A stretch of DNA of 64,000 nt from Eutrigla gurnardus. Taxonomy: Eukaryota; Chordata; Actinopteri; Perciformes; Triglidae. The stretch is from NCBI GenBank assembly GCA_963514095.1, contig OY741264.1:17358827-17422826 (forward strand), written 5' to 3'. Made by a program: the position numbers and the translations under genes. Of this stretch, positions 9,101 to 20,709 are shown piece after piece; within the stretch, counting starts at the first letter, position 1; each line of letters starts with the position of its first letter. The notes beneath the pieces were generated by a model that saw only the letters and a program-made list of their open reading frames with translations, ran no database searches and was not told the DNA's origin.

Positions 9101-11645
9101 TGTTCTGTGGAGTTAATAATATTCTTTCTCATATATCAGGCTAATATTAAAGGGACTGTCAGTCCATGCGTCCTGTCCAGAGGCGCTCCAGATAACGCCG
9201 TAGAGATTCCAGGTGTCTGTCACAGTTGCACTGCTGAGCTGTGTAAGCGAAATATTAATAACACATCCACATTTGAATCCAGTAGCAGGGAGGATGCCAT
9301 GACTGCCAGTTCTCTGCTGTGAATCTCCTGTAGAGGCCATACACACACAATTCTATTGACAGTTGTATTTTTGGTCTCGGTTTCTTTTGTTTATGCCAAT
9401 TACAAAAATGCACATGACTGAATTCAAAATCAATTCTCATTGTCTCAGTAGTCCTACATTTGAATATTGGACTTCCAAAAGCAGTTTTGGTGTTAGTAGT
9501 GTTTGCTTTAAATGGCAACATCAATATCATTAGTATTCAATTATCCAAATGCAGAACCAATTCAACTATTGTTTTACACATTTAAGCACGTGTTTTAGAA
9601 TTGTAACTGAAATAAGTCAAAATGAAGACGAACACAGAATCAAACAAAGTTCTGAGATCATTTTCAGGGCAAAACAATAAGGAGGACAAAGTGTCTGAAC
9701 TAGTCCTTGATGTGATACAAAGAGCTAGCAGGACAATGCTGCACATTTAGAGCAGAGATGTCACATATGAAGAGGGAGGAAGAGAGGACTGTTTTTAATG
9801 GCAAGAAGGGGAGGAAGACATACGGTGGTGGAGTGACATATGATTCAGTCGTGGGTTGTGGAGAAGTATTCCTCAAAAAGATGAATTTCCAGCCCTATTT
9901 TCGAAGAGCATGGAGAACCTTTGCTGTCCTGAGTGGGAAGGTCACCCCAGTGTTAGAGAGTTCGGGAGGGAGGGGAGTTGAAAGTGCTATAAGGACCAGG
10001 AAGGGGGAGCTGATCTGGCGGTCATAGCAGAGCGCACAACTGGTGCGGAGGTTCGTGAGGCCCCGAACGGCGGTACAGTGCAGGGGAGTCGCTCCTTCTG
10101 CAGCCTCTCGCACCAGCAGCAGGGCTTCACATGCAATAAGTAGCCAGGGGAAGCGAGCGGAAAAGGATGCAGAAGGCGGCTGACACAAGAACATTTTGTG
10201 AGGTTGAGGAAAACGTGGGCTGAAGTATTGTGAAGAAGCTAAAGGGGTGAGAAGACCTTAACCAAAACCAATTTCTCATTCAGAGCAGCTTACAATGGGT
10301 TTTCTTGCAGCTCAGGCTCAGGCTCTCTCAAAAGACAGGGTTGCTTTGTAGTTGTGAAACTCTAAAATGCCATGCTTTGGACAAGAATTACGGATTATGT
10401 TCCCACACCATGAATTATATCACGAGTCAATTATGTTACGCTTCAGATTCGGCAACCAAAACAACTGTTCCCCGCCGAAAACACAGAATTAGCTGTTTGT
10501 TGAAATGATTTTCCAGTATGACTATCAGGCAAAAGTAGTGACGTAAAAAGGCTGGTACCATGAGCCAATAATATATTTTCCATAGGGCTTATTAATGTCA
10601 ATGAATAATGAAATAATGCATATGTATATCCATAGTGTATACACCATATTCATATCACCCAACTGTTTATTCTGTCAAAATATATATATTTATTTTGATA
10701 TATATATTTACATATTAACTTTGCCCAAATTCTGGCCTGGGTTTTAACAAATTAATCACAAAAATCACAAAAATACTTAAAGATCACAAAAATGAATTCA
10801 GATTTAGCAATTTCATGATGCATCCACCTTAATTATTAAAAAGTATCTGTATCAGCGATACTGGCCCTGTATTTACTTGGTATCGGATCGATACCAAATC
10901 TTGCAGTATTGCACAGCAACAACACAATGCAGTTTGGTGCAGCAGAACGTGAGATTAGTCGTGGACAGACACAGAGATGAGACCAGTCTCCCATATCTCC
11001 TGGCAAAAATCATAATAATTAGAGAGTGTAAAAGTATTAAAGAGAGAAAATAAAGGTAAGACATTAAACTTTTTTTTTCTGACTTCTGACTCATTTGCTT
11101 CAACTTCTTGAGGCTTTTAAGGACTATTACAATCAAACAAGCATGCAAGGGAACATCACTGGTTTGTTAAACTGCTCGTCACTCAGACATGATGCAGCTT
11201 ATGATGAGAGGCTGAGTCGACGGCACTCTGCTTTATGGGGTCACAAGACAAACATGCTGGGAACTTCTTAATAGAAATAGAGAACCTGTGACCCATTATT
11301 AATGACTCCATGAACAGTTTTAATTGCCTGCTCACTTTTGCTGATATCTTAATACAGTGGTTTAAAAACCTTGGGCTTTGGACCAGGTTTTCCTGACTTG
11401 CTATATATTGTGCAGTTGTAGTTTCACCTCTCAAGGACTCGGAAAACTATTCAAGTAAAATCAGAGAAAGCTCATGAGTCACAGACAGGCAGCATATGAT
11501 GAGGGGTTGTGAGTGGACAAATCATTTGTTAGAAAATGAGAAACCAATTAGTTATTTAATCGGCTTGTATAATACAACAGTAATGCCAAGTGACATATGT
11601 GACCAAGAAGCTTACATAGCTATGGTTGCAGCAGTTACTTAATGA
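9101..11645. other. unassigned DNA
   Basis: No gene recognised. The part 9745-10190 has long overlapping ORFs in both directions and a GC-richer composition than its flanks. It may be an old repeat, but no motif identifies it. A repeat-like tract at 10836-10920 is listed separately. Confidence 0.45.
10836..10920. repeat. dispersed-repeat remnant (TATCGGATCGATACC type)
   Basis: AAAAGTATCTGTATCAGCGA, then TACTTGGTATCGGATCGATA and a CCAAATCTTGCAGTATTGCA segment. This resembles a widespread fish repeat end built from short TATCGGTATCGG-like units. It includes the palindrome GGTATCGGATCGATACC (10879-10895; one central mismatch). The element class is not settled. Confidence 0.4.
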
Positions 11646-11960
11646 TTAATATATATATAATAATAAAAATACATTTTATTTGTACAGAGTTCATCGTGGT
11701 ACTCGTATTCACTTTACATTTCAAATACAGTTAAAATAGATATAAACAGACAAGCAATAGACAAACCCCACATTAGCCACACATTAAAAGCAGATGTAAA
11801 TAGGTGAGTTTTAAATATGGACCGGTTGGTGTGTTATGGGAGAGTTCCAGAGGAAGAAAGCAGCAATGGAGAAGACTAACCCCCAGGTCCAGTGATAATA
11901 TCTAGAAGCAGAGAATATGGCAGTTGCATTTTTAAAAACGTTGTTATGCTAGTATAATAT
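11646..11960. repeat. dispersed retroposon-like repeat fragment
   Basis: Starts ATTAATATATATATAATAAT, then TTTTATTTGTACAGAGTTCA, ACATTAAAAGCAGATGTAAA, GGTGAGTTTTAAATATGG, GAGAGTTCCAGAGG and GCAATGGAGAAGACTAACCC. The order of these segments matches a repeat I recognise as common in fish genomes. No ORF and no terminal features were found, so the class and exact limits are uncertain. Confidence 0.45.
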
Positions 11961-14468
11961 TATTTCAGTGCATTTAACGTCCACCTGTCTTCTCAATAGC
12001 ATGTCTAATATTGACACAGAAGTTATCTCAAGCCAAAAATATCCTTAGGGGCCATTTCCTGTGCACTCAAACTCGTTTGCTGTCAGTGTAGATGTGTGGA
12101 AGGTGCCTGCTAAGAAACAAGAAGAGCCAACCCATATATTTACCTTTTGGGGGATTTTGAAGACAATCATAGCTGGCAGATATATTTTCTTTCTTCTATA
12201 AATATCAGTCTACGGTAAATACAGTATAACGGGGCAAGTTAATAATTTTAGTGCAGACAGAGCTTCATGATCTGTCCCCCGGTGCATTTTACTTGATTCC
12301 CTTTCCTTCAACTGATGTCACAACATGCTGGTTGAAAGGTCAGATAACCTGACACGTTGGTAAAGCTACTATGAGGCATTTACAGTCCTGGAGAACAATT
12401 TATCTTTACTTTGACTTTCATCATCATCGTCATCATCATCACGATATTGTGCAGGTTGTGGTTGCTTTGTAATGACAGGGAAGGATCGGTTGGTGTTTTC
12501 CAAACATTTTTTAGACACAACATGAACGGCAACATAAGTGACAGTAACCTGTTGATAGACACTGTTTTAATATCACTCAGTGGTTGACCTTTTCCACCTT
12601 TGGTGTCCGTCGGAGGAGAAGGCGAGCTCTGCCACCTGCTTTAAGTCAAGCGCCATAGACACAGCAGACATCCTTTGCTCCAGTGGCCAGTACGGACAGA
12701 ATGATGGAAGCCGCTAAGAGAAAGAACCCTCTCTCCTCCGGCCTACGTGTCTGGCTAGCGGCCGCTCAATCGTCTGTGACTTGTAATATACAATTGGATT
12801 CCCCTCGCCTGCCCGCCATAACACCCTTTTTGCAGATTACAGTCTGGATGACCCGCCGAGGGGGTAGGTTCGAACATACTGACTCCCATGCATATGCAGC
12901 CCCCCCCCCCAGCGGGGCTTGTCGGAGCAGAGAAAGAGTGGCGTCATGGTGTTGCCGCGGGCACCATTGACGGAGAAGGACATGCGCCGTGATTTTCTTT
13001 TCAATGGCGACTCACTTGAGGAAACCCCATCCATTCCCTTCATAGATAATGTATGCATCTTTGTACACAGAGTCTGTGCTCAGGGGCCAGGCTGACACAG
13101 ACACAGGGTGTCCAGGAGCGCAGCGGAGATGGATATTTCCCTTTTTACGAAACAATGTGATATGTGACAGTAAGCGGAGAGATCACTGGCGTCGCAGAGC
13201 AACGTGGCCTCTCGCTGACTGATAGCACTGTCCGGCGTTCCTCTTTGAACACATTCTGCCAGGCTGTTTGCATCCATTTAATCCCGTCAGTGACACATTC
13301 CTGCACTGAAAAGCTGTGCAGCGTCTCATTTTTCAGACTCTCTTCAATAGTCTTGACTCTCTTTTGGTAGAAAGGCACACAATACCTCCGTCTGCTTTTA
13401 TTCACACAATCAGCAATGTTTGATGCAAAAATGTATGTTTGTTTTTACCTCTAAATTATAGTCTTTAAACCAGAAGTTTATCTAAAATACAGTTTTGAAT
13501 GAGACAAAAGAGCTTTTGAAGGCTGGATGTTCCTGCCTACTTTCCCTGCATCTCTGACTTATTGTTGCAACTGCTACCGACTCTGTTTAGCTATTTTTAT
13601 TCCCACATTTTCTTTTTTAATTCATTTTTTTTATTCTTTCATCCAATTTCCTTTCAGACACAAAAGAATAGGAAGAAGAAGAATGACAAGTCCTGGATAG
13701 CTTGAAAAGTGTGTCAGCATGTGTCATTTGGAAACATCATCTGAATACTGAGCAGGCGGACTACGTTTGATGAGCAACCCGAAAAAATAATAATAAAGAA
13801 ATAAAACTGTCACGTTCTTCATTTTTATGAAATAACGTGGCTGTTTTCACAAAGCGTTTCAATGTTTCCCAAAGATTTTTTCCAACAGCTCGATGAACCT
13901 ACATCTCAGCGGATGATGTTTTGCTGCAGTGAAAGAGACCCAGTTGTTGGATCAGGGTGACTGTTTGAGGCAAACATAGGTCTGGTGTTGAAGCAGAGCC
14001 CTTGTGGGACTGACCTCAGTGTAGGAAGTGACAAGGAGAGGCAGCGGAGAAAGAATGGCCCAGGTGTGACCTCTGACCTCTGGGGAAGTTCTAACTAGAA
14101 CACCGAGCTCACTTTATCTTAATTTAAAGCAGGTAGTCTGAGACTCTACGACTCTTGTATGAAGGAGCTTACTGCCACTTTACAAAAACTCCTCCAGGTT
14201 ACTACAGAAACAAGGTTATTGGCCTCAGCAGTAGGATTTTATGTGCTTTCAAAAACAAAAAGCTGAGCTAAAGTTATGGGGAGTTATAGTGTTTTATTAT
14301 GGATGAAATGCTTCGTATTGATTGACATATTTATCATTCGCTGTTATCATCCCTGAGTCTTTCTTTCATGTTTTCACACAAAAAGGTTTGAAAAACAGCT
14401 CTAACCTCAAGGGTGCATTATGATATCAGGGCTAAAGATAGACACAGAAAAAAACATTAGTAATATTT
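11961..14468. other. unassigned DNA, partly regulatory-looking
   Basis: No gene recognised. High-complexity stretches at about 12600-12900 and 13060-13420 are interrupted by a 10-C run near 12900. Long overlapping ORFs at 12683-13405 lie on both strands without recognisable domains. A (TCA)n-like run sits at 12417-12441. Confidence 0.45.
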
Positions 14469-14774
14469 TCAAGCTACATCAACATCATTCCATTTCTCAA
14501 GCCGGATGGGCAAAGTGACCTGTTGATCATCTGTGGTTGTGGGACCTGCCTGAGGACATTTCCACCAACTCTTGTACGACCAAGCCGGATTATTCAGCAG
14601 CTCATACTCGTTGCGAAGCCCGTCTACCACCAGCGCTCGCATGAGCCGCAGCAACACAGCTCCCACAACTGCATTCCCTCCAAGTAACCAATAATGGAAA
14701 TGTGGAAGCATTGAAGAAAACTGTGCAAAACCACCAAGAAAGCAAGCAGACATATGTCTGTTGCCCTGGTGCAT
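14469..14774 (-). CDS. unidentified coding-like ORF, possible gene or transposon fragment
   Basis: An ATG-initiated frame of 101 residues, extendable upstream to a TTG at 14789. The middle segment has GC-ending codons (GTG, CTG, CGG, CTC, ATG, CGA, GCG, CTG, GTG), unlike the AT-rich flanks. The peptide has an aromatic/hydrophobic stretch (HFHYWLLGGNAVVGAVLLRL) that could be a membrane segment. A charged tail follows with LRNEYELLNNPAWSYKSWW and a stop after NDVDVA. I do not recognise the family. It could be the last exon of a host gene, a decayed transposon ORF or chance. No promoter, clear splice acceptor or poly(A) signal was established. Confidence 0.25.
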   Translation of the reverse strand: MHQGNRHMSACFLGGFAQFSSMLPHFHYWLLGGNAVVGAVLLRLMRALVVDGLRNEYELLNNPAWSYKSWWKCPQAGPTTTDDQQVTLPIRLEKWNDVDVA

Positions 14775-15326
14775 GCTAAGAAGCTTCAAACAAGCTTAAA
14801 CAAGGATACAAATATTTGTGTCTTAACAAAATGTAGGGCAATGTGATTCCACAAGGTTTCAATGCCATGTTTAAGGGCATTAAAATTAAATTAATCTCAT
14901 CCCCACTCTACACTTTAAATATATGCACTTCAATACGTACACTTTAAATAGAGACACTTATACATTCTAAAATATTGTTTCACAGTCTATGGTGAATTTT
15001 TAAAAGTATCTTTTACAATGATTAAATTCGTTATGTGTAAACATTTGGTAATAAACTCCTTTCTGATTGTGATTGCATGACACTGTGAAGCTCAGATACT
15101 ACTACTTACCAAAGTATAATGGACATCATACAATATTATAGCAATTTAGCAGCAAATACCATTAAGCTTCATAGTACAAAGATCATTGTAGATGCAAAGC
15201 TGCTTTATTAGATCACATTTCCATAATTCCATACGTCCTGAAAGAGCGATTTCTGGGTCTGTTCTTCCTCCTGATGATTAAGAAGAAACCGGATGGAGGA
15301 TCTAATGCTTTACAGATTTGTGATTT

Positions 15327-15328
<2 letters not shown>

Positions 15329-15403
<75 letters not shown>
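15329..15403. repeat. (AT)n microsatellite, long
   Basis: About 37 uninterrupted AT dinucleotides, the longest AT run in the window and a likely cruciform or length-polymorphic site. Confidence 0.97.
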
Positions 15404-15410
<7 letters not shown>

Positions 15411-15639
15411 CCTGAATTCTCTGGCTCTTTCATTTATCTCATTTATATTACATGACTTTCCCTCCTCTCCTTACAGACTAACTCCTTCTTCATCAACAGC
15501 CATGAACACTTCCTCATGCTGCGACGCAGAACAGCTCCATTATGCTCTATTAAAACACCTCCACATTTCATATCTGGAGTGCTGGAAATAACAGAAGAAA
15601 AAAACAACTGATTACCCCATCAAAGAACTGCGACATAGA

Positions 15640-15759
15640 ATCGATGAATTCAATGGATTACTGGTGTTAGTAGATCTCAGTTCTGCATCCGACACGGTCG
15701 GCCACAACATATTAGCAGACAGACTGGAAACCTGGGTTGGACATTCTGGCACGGAGTGA
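15640..15759 (+). pseudogene. LINE reverse-transcriptase fragment (palm motif A region)
   Basis: One frame reads GLLVLVDLSSASDTVGHNIL followed by ADRLETWVGHSGTE and a stop. This matches the LINE reverse-transcriptase block that holds the first catalytic aspartate, usually DLSAAFDTVDH followed by a DRL...W-G segment. Here the usual Phe is Ser. About 40 codons are recognisable and the flanks degrade at once, so this is a small internal scrap of a dead element. It probably belongs to the CR1/L2/Rex supergroup, but the clade was not resolved. Confidence 0.7.
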
Positions 15760-16224
15760 AACTGCTTTGTAATTTGCAGTGTCATTTTGACCTGATTGTC
15801 ATTACTAATGACCTCTGAAATTATCATAAATTACTACATCCCAGCTAAATATAGCTCCAGCAAATAGAGGAAATGTCCTACGTGTGATGACATCAAGACC
15901 ATAGCAAACAACAAAAAAGAACAGCGGTATTGCTAATTTTATTTGTGTCCTTCATTTGGGACGTTTGTTTTTTTCATCATAAAAAAAACAAAACTAAATG
16001 AAATACTCCACTTTTTATGACAATAGCATGCAGCTATTTAGTGCTTTGATTTTCAGGAAAGCAGTGAATTAATGTCTCCCTCTGTGATCCTTCACGGTGT
16101 CAGAGGATTTCTCTGGTGTTTGTCATCAGACAAATGCTTAAGCTATATCCTAGGAGAAATAACTTAATTCAATTCAATTTCCTTTAATTGGTCACAAACA
16201 GAATTCTACTATTTCCTAACATCT

Positions 16225-16800
16225 CGGATGGCGGGGAGGGAGGGAAACAAATCCTTTTATGTTGATGATGGAAACTGCCGAAGCTTAAGAGAAAATTGTT
16301 TTGGAGCCAAACTCAGAGTGAAGGCCTCCGATTTTGTTGTTGTTTTCATCCTGCATCACATGTTGACGCAAGGAAATCATCAAGAGATTTATGTGCATAC
16401 AAGAAACAAGTTGATGACATATTAATCAGCGGATGCTTCCAGGTATAGCCCACTTTTCATCTGAATAAATATGCGATAAGCAGCTTGCAACGCGACGAGG
16501 AACAGAACATTTAACACTGTTGTTCCCTGCCAACGCTCAAACAGAGGAAAATCCCAGGCTGATTAAAATCAAATGAAAACCAGGGAGGATGTTGCCCAAA
16601 GCTTACTAGATGTTAAATCACAACATTCTCTCCCTGCGTTTGATTCTTACCGTTCTTACACTGGAAAATAAAAATGCGATGTTAAACTGTAGCTCATCAT
16701 GCATGCAAATGAGATGCGTGCAATTAAAGCCTTCCGGTGACTTAGGGATGCTGTGTTGTCACTCCCATTGTTGTTTTCTCAGTGTTTTCTTACACTGAAT
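16225..16800. other. candidate conserved noncoding (enhancer-like) block
   Basis: High-complexity sequence without simple repeats. It contains a perfect octamer ATGCAAAT at 16703-16710, the POU-factor site, next to CATGCATGC and CAATTAAAGC. Further AT cores lie at GCTGATTAAAATCAAATG (about 16558) and GAATAAATATGCGATAAG. The texture and clustering of homeodomain/POU-like sites suggest a developmental enhancer. This is an inference only. Confidence 0.3.
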
Positions 16801-17533
16801 ACTATACATGCCAAAACAAACATCACACACTTCTCATTCACTTTTCAACATTTAAGGTTTATTTTCTGGATTGACTAAAAGTCAAATAACACTTACATCT
16901 AGCTCTTGTCGAAGAACGGGACAATTTGAAATGAGATTTGCAAGCACTCTTTGGTCATGTTTTTTTATTATCCACGTAACGATAAGCTCTCTCACTCAGT
17001 TTCACTCACCTATCAGTTTATTCACTGTGGTCCAGATTTACTTATATATATGCACCCACTAGAGGCGCAATCAGTTCCCAACTACGCGTAAAATCATGGA
17101 ACGGTATTAACAAACAGGGCACTTGGGTAAAAGCGCAGATTGCCTGCCATATGAGCGGAAAGAGGCAAGTTGCGCTTTCAATCTGTGCTCGTGGAAGGGT
17201 CATGGGGAAAGTGGGAGTTCTCCGCAAAAAGATGGGAGGATAAGCGTTAAGTGCACCTAATTATAATGCACAGTATAATCCCTGGTATTTACAAAGCTGC
17301 CGGTGAGAGCGTGTCTCTATTCTGTGGCGGAAATTCTCCGCTTCTTAAGAGCAGGTCGAAACCACGAAGTGCTTTTCCTTGTGTGTGAAAATCTACTTTG
17401 TTCAATGGCAGCAATCATCCGAGCAAGGAGATGACACAGGCCAGGGGCAGACAGGATTTACGCCACACAAATGATCTGAGACTGTTTGCTCAGATATTTT
17501 TCTTTTCCTGAGAACATTTAGTGGTCGCGGACG
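16801..17533. other. unassigned DNA, possibly old DNA-transposon sequence
   Basis: The part 17046-17400 (GCGTTAAGTGCACCTAATTA, GGTATTTACAAAGCTGCCGG) is distinct in composition and reminded me of noncoding parts of fish Harbinger-type elements. No terminal repeats or duplication could be found, so no call is made. Confidence 0.3.
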
Positions 17534-17900
17534 TGGATGTCTCAGGTCTGGCTGTCTCAGGTCTGCATGTCTCAGGTCAGGATGGTGCAGGTCTGGCTGT
17601 CTCAGGTCTGCATGTCTCAGGTCTGGATGGTGCAGGTCTGGATGTCTCAGGTCTGGCTGTCTCAGGTCTGCATGTCTCAGGTCTGGATGGTGCAGGTCTG
17701 GCTGTCTCAGGTCTGCATGTCTCAGGTCTGGATGGTGCAGGTCTGGCTGTCTCAGGTCTGCATGTCTCAGGTCTGGATGGTGAAGGTCTGGCTGTCTCAG
17801 GTCTGCATGTCTCAGGTCTGGATGGTGCAGGTCTGGCTGTCTCAGGTCTGCATGTCTCAGGTCTGGATGGTGCAGGTCTGGATGTCTCAGGTCTGGATGG
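17534..17900. repeat. 15-bp minisatellite with 45/60-bp higher-order structure
   Basis: Built from four 15-bp monomers: A CTGGCTGTCTCAGGT, B CTGCATGTCTCAGGT, C CTGGATGGTGCAGGT and D CTGGATGTCTCAGGT. The order is D, ABC, ABC, D, ABC, ABC, ABC (C with one change), ABC, ABC, D, then a partial unit. That is seven ABC trios with three D monomers. The first C copy starts CAGG in place of CTGG. Because 15 is a multiple of three and no unit holds a stop in the frames concerned, long repetitive ORFs run through it on both strands. Copies are nearly identical, so recent expansion is likely. Confidence 0.95.
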
Positions 17901-20601
17901 CGTTTTGTCTCCAATCCGTTTACTGTTTGGATTATCGGTTATTTGTCTTCTATTGCCAGTAGTACTTAAACATGCTAATGTTACTATGTTTTAATATGTT
18001 TTTATGACTTGCAAATTGTGCATCAAATGAGTTTTTCCTATTTTATTTATAATAAAATATATTTCATATACAGTATGTTAGAGCAGATAAACCCAAATCC
18101 ATTCCTTCCACTTTTGGCTTGTGTTTTTGGTTTTGGTAAAATAAAAGGCCCTCCAAACTCTTAAAAGACAGAGTATCACTCCTACTACAGTCACATTGCT
18201 TTGGCATGTGGACAAAACCAAACCATGACGTTCAATCATATCATCCAATCATTAATTTCATATCATCACCATTAACATCATTAAAAACATCATTAAAAAA
18301 AGTGATATTTACCGGATATGTTGTTATGGTGGAAATCGGTTTATGATTTTCTGGTGAGAAATAAGAATTCTACTACTAACAGAGTTTTGAGTAATTTATA
18401 AAATAAAGAGTCCAAACAGGCTAGCAGTCCCTACAGACAGACTGTAAACAGACAAAGTCTAATAAGTCAAAGCCCTTGCAAACAGGGTGTCCAAGTGGAC
18501 TGCATCACCAATATACAGCTTCAGAGCAAACTATCTGGCCAGATAGGGGCAGAGTCTGACCAATTCTTCAGTCTTGAGAAGAGCTTTTTATACAGTAGTT
18601 AGTGGTATTTCATTAGGAAAGCATTGTTCTGTTGTTTATGTAGATGGCGAACTTTGTCCAGGATGTGGTGTTGGAGCCACTCATCAGTGTATAGATCCAT
18701 AATGGCTTGTCAGCTGTACTGATGTCACAACGTCCATTCTACAACTCATGTAACACATAACATCAGTGCAGAATACAGGATACAGGTAACCTCATGACAC
18801 TGGAATATTATAAGTCAAAACAACTCAACCTACTAATAAAACACTAAATTAAAAATTCCCATTACAGTCAATATAGCGAACAGCTATATTGACCTGATCC
18901 TCAACAGCTTTATACAGCTTACCTTTTTAGGTTTGTGTCGTGAAATGAGGAAAAATTGTATCAATATCTCCTCATTTCAACATCATGAAGCAGCAGAATT
19001 CCAACAGAAAGGGACCAGTTCCTGAGCAGCGATGTCAATGAGAGGCACAAGGCCTGTAGGATGAACTTCTACTTCTCATGATTATGGCAATCAGGGATTG
19101 AAATCTATAACAACGTAATTACCTCTTAAATTACCTCTCATATGTTGGAAACCTCCTGTAATCTGTGATATCATTTGGCTATCCAGGGCAGGCTGTTACA
19201 TTGCTGTTAATAACTGTGCTGCAGCTGCTGACATATATCGGAGGATGTTGGGATTTACCACCAGCATTAGTAAACAGAAGGGCTGTACAGTCCCTTCCTG
19301 GTCACTAGTAGTCATCCGAATGCTATTTTCTCTTCTAACTTTCTACAAGAAAGCAAGTAAGCACATTGTCAAAGTTTTTCTTTAACTGAGTCAACTGTGC
19401 TTGCAAAAAAAATGGTTTTCTGTGCTGATGCCATAAATCCCGGGTTAATGTCAAATGAACTGTAGAAGTGAGCGATGATCTAAATATTGTACCTAAGCCG
19501 CATAGCTTTGTCCACGTGATGCTCCGTGTGCCTTTGACAGGTGCAAACGCATCCCGTAAAAAAAAGATACAAAATGTACATGATACAGCTCTGAAGCCGT
19601 GCTTCAAATGAAATATACTCCCGTTGTTCATGGGTGCATAACATTTTATTGTCCAACTGATCCTCAAGACACAGTGGGAGCTGTGCTTGACTCACTGCAT
19701 CTTGTCCGGGCCAGTGGGTAATGACTGATATCCACCCACCCCCTCCTGTCTGACTTGACCACAGCCGAGCCGCCTGGCCTCCTTGCACATGTGAACAGCC
19801 CACCGTAGGCCGAAGCCAAATGGGTCTAATTCTAGGTGACACATTAAGCGCATGATTTAGCTCACAAATCTACAGCTGTGTCCCCGACATTCAAGACAAG
19901 ACCGCTGGGGCGTCTCATGAGCATCATTAACCCCTTCATTATGTAAATAAGCGCAACAAAAAACAAACAAAAAAAACTAGAAAGACTGTGGCGTGCTGAA
20001 CTGGCTGGCTGGATTAAAGCAGATGTGGCGTGCCTGGCTGACTTTGGGCCGTCCGTTTCATCGGAGCCAGCGATGACATCATTCAGTGGTCAGGGACCTT
20101 GAAGCGGGCAGCAAATATGAGAATGGTTCAAGTGGAAGGAAACGGATTATTACACTCAAGAAACTGTTCAAAACCAAGGTCCGTCTGTTCGACTCATCTC
20201 ATCACTCTCTATTCACCATTGAATCGTCAGTTAAAAAGATCTTTTCATCCCGTGAACAGAAAAGGTAAAGAGATTTTACGGTATATTTTGTAATGCACGC
20301 ACATTTGAGGAATAGACACTCTGGCCTCCATTGACATATAGATCCATTTGAGAGAAGATTTCCTGCAGCAGACAGATGGAGCCAACCACAAGTGCATCAT
20401 AGTAATGTTTCACATGCCCTTGTATGGATGTGTAATGTTGGATGTCAGATTCTCACTCGGCTGCAACTTACGGGTCCGACTTACTTAGTCAGCATGACGT
20501 TTTTCAAGTATGAACGACATGAAGTGATTATCAAAGTGCATATAAGCCACCGATAGGACCCCATCTCAATGTTCCTCACATTTGGAGATGCTTGTTTGAC
20601 A
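17901..20601. other. unassigned DNA
   Basis: No gene recognised. A perfect 11-bp hairpin, GTCAATATAGC with a 5-nt loop, lies at 18867-18893. High-complexity sequence at 19840-20100, including GGCGTCTCATGAGCATCATT and CCCCTTCATTATGTAAATAA, could be conserved noncoding DNA. Confidence 0.4.
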
Positions 20602-20709
20602 CCTTCGGGAAGAGTCTGATATGCTGAATCAGTGACCTCTTTTAAATCACTTCTTAAACACACTTTTAGAGACTTGCTTTTTTGTGAAGTTGCCTGTTTG
20701 AACTTTTAA
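20602..20709 (+). pseudogene. LINE ORF2 C-terminal scrap
   Basis: The frame reads PSGRV, stop, then YAESVTSFKSLLKHTFRDLL and a natural-looking stop after CLNF. This resembles the conserved close of many vertebrate LINE proteins (LPEGVR..ESV..FKSLLKTHLF). One stop codon interrupts it. Only about 35 codons survive, and the clade cannot be settled. Confidence 0.6.

Noticed and set aside
17046..17400. Harbinger-type element
   Set aside because: Only a general resemblance; no terminal repeats or 3-bp target duplication located.
17534..17900. CRISPR array
   Set aside because: Repeats are contiguous with no unique spacers, and the context is vertebrate.
17402..17994. Long ORFs on both strands through the 15-bp minisatellite, including a pentapeptide-like 170-codon one
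   Set aside because: Explained by a unit length divisible by three; no start context, domain or flanking coding signal. Kept only as a curiosity.
20481..20663. Minus-strand peptide containing LPEGVK, resembling a LINE C-terminal motif
   Set aside because: The plus strand gives a longer, better match (ESVTSFKSLLK); the antisense match is short and coincidental.
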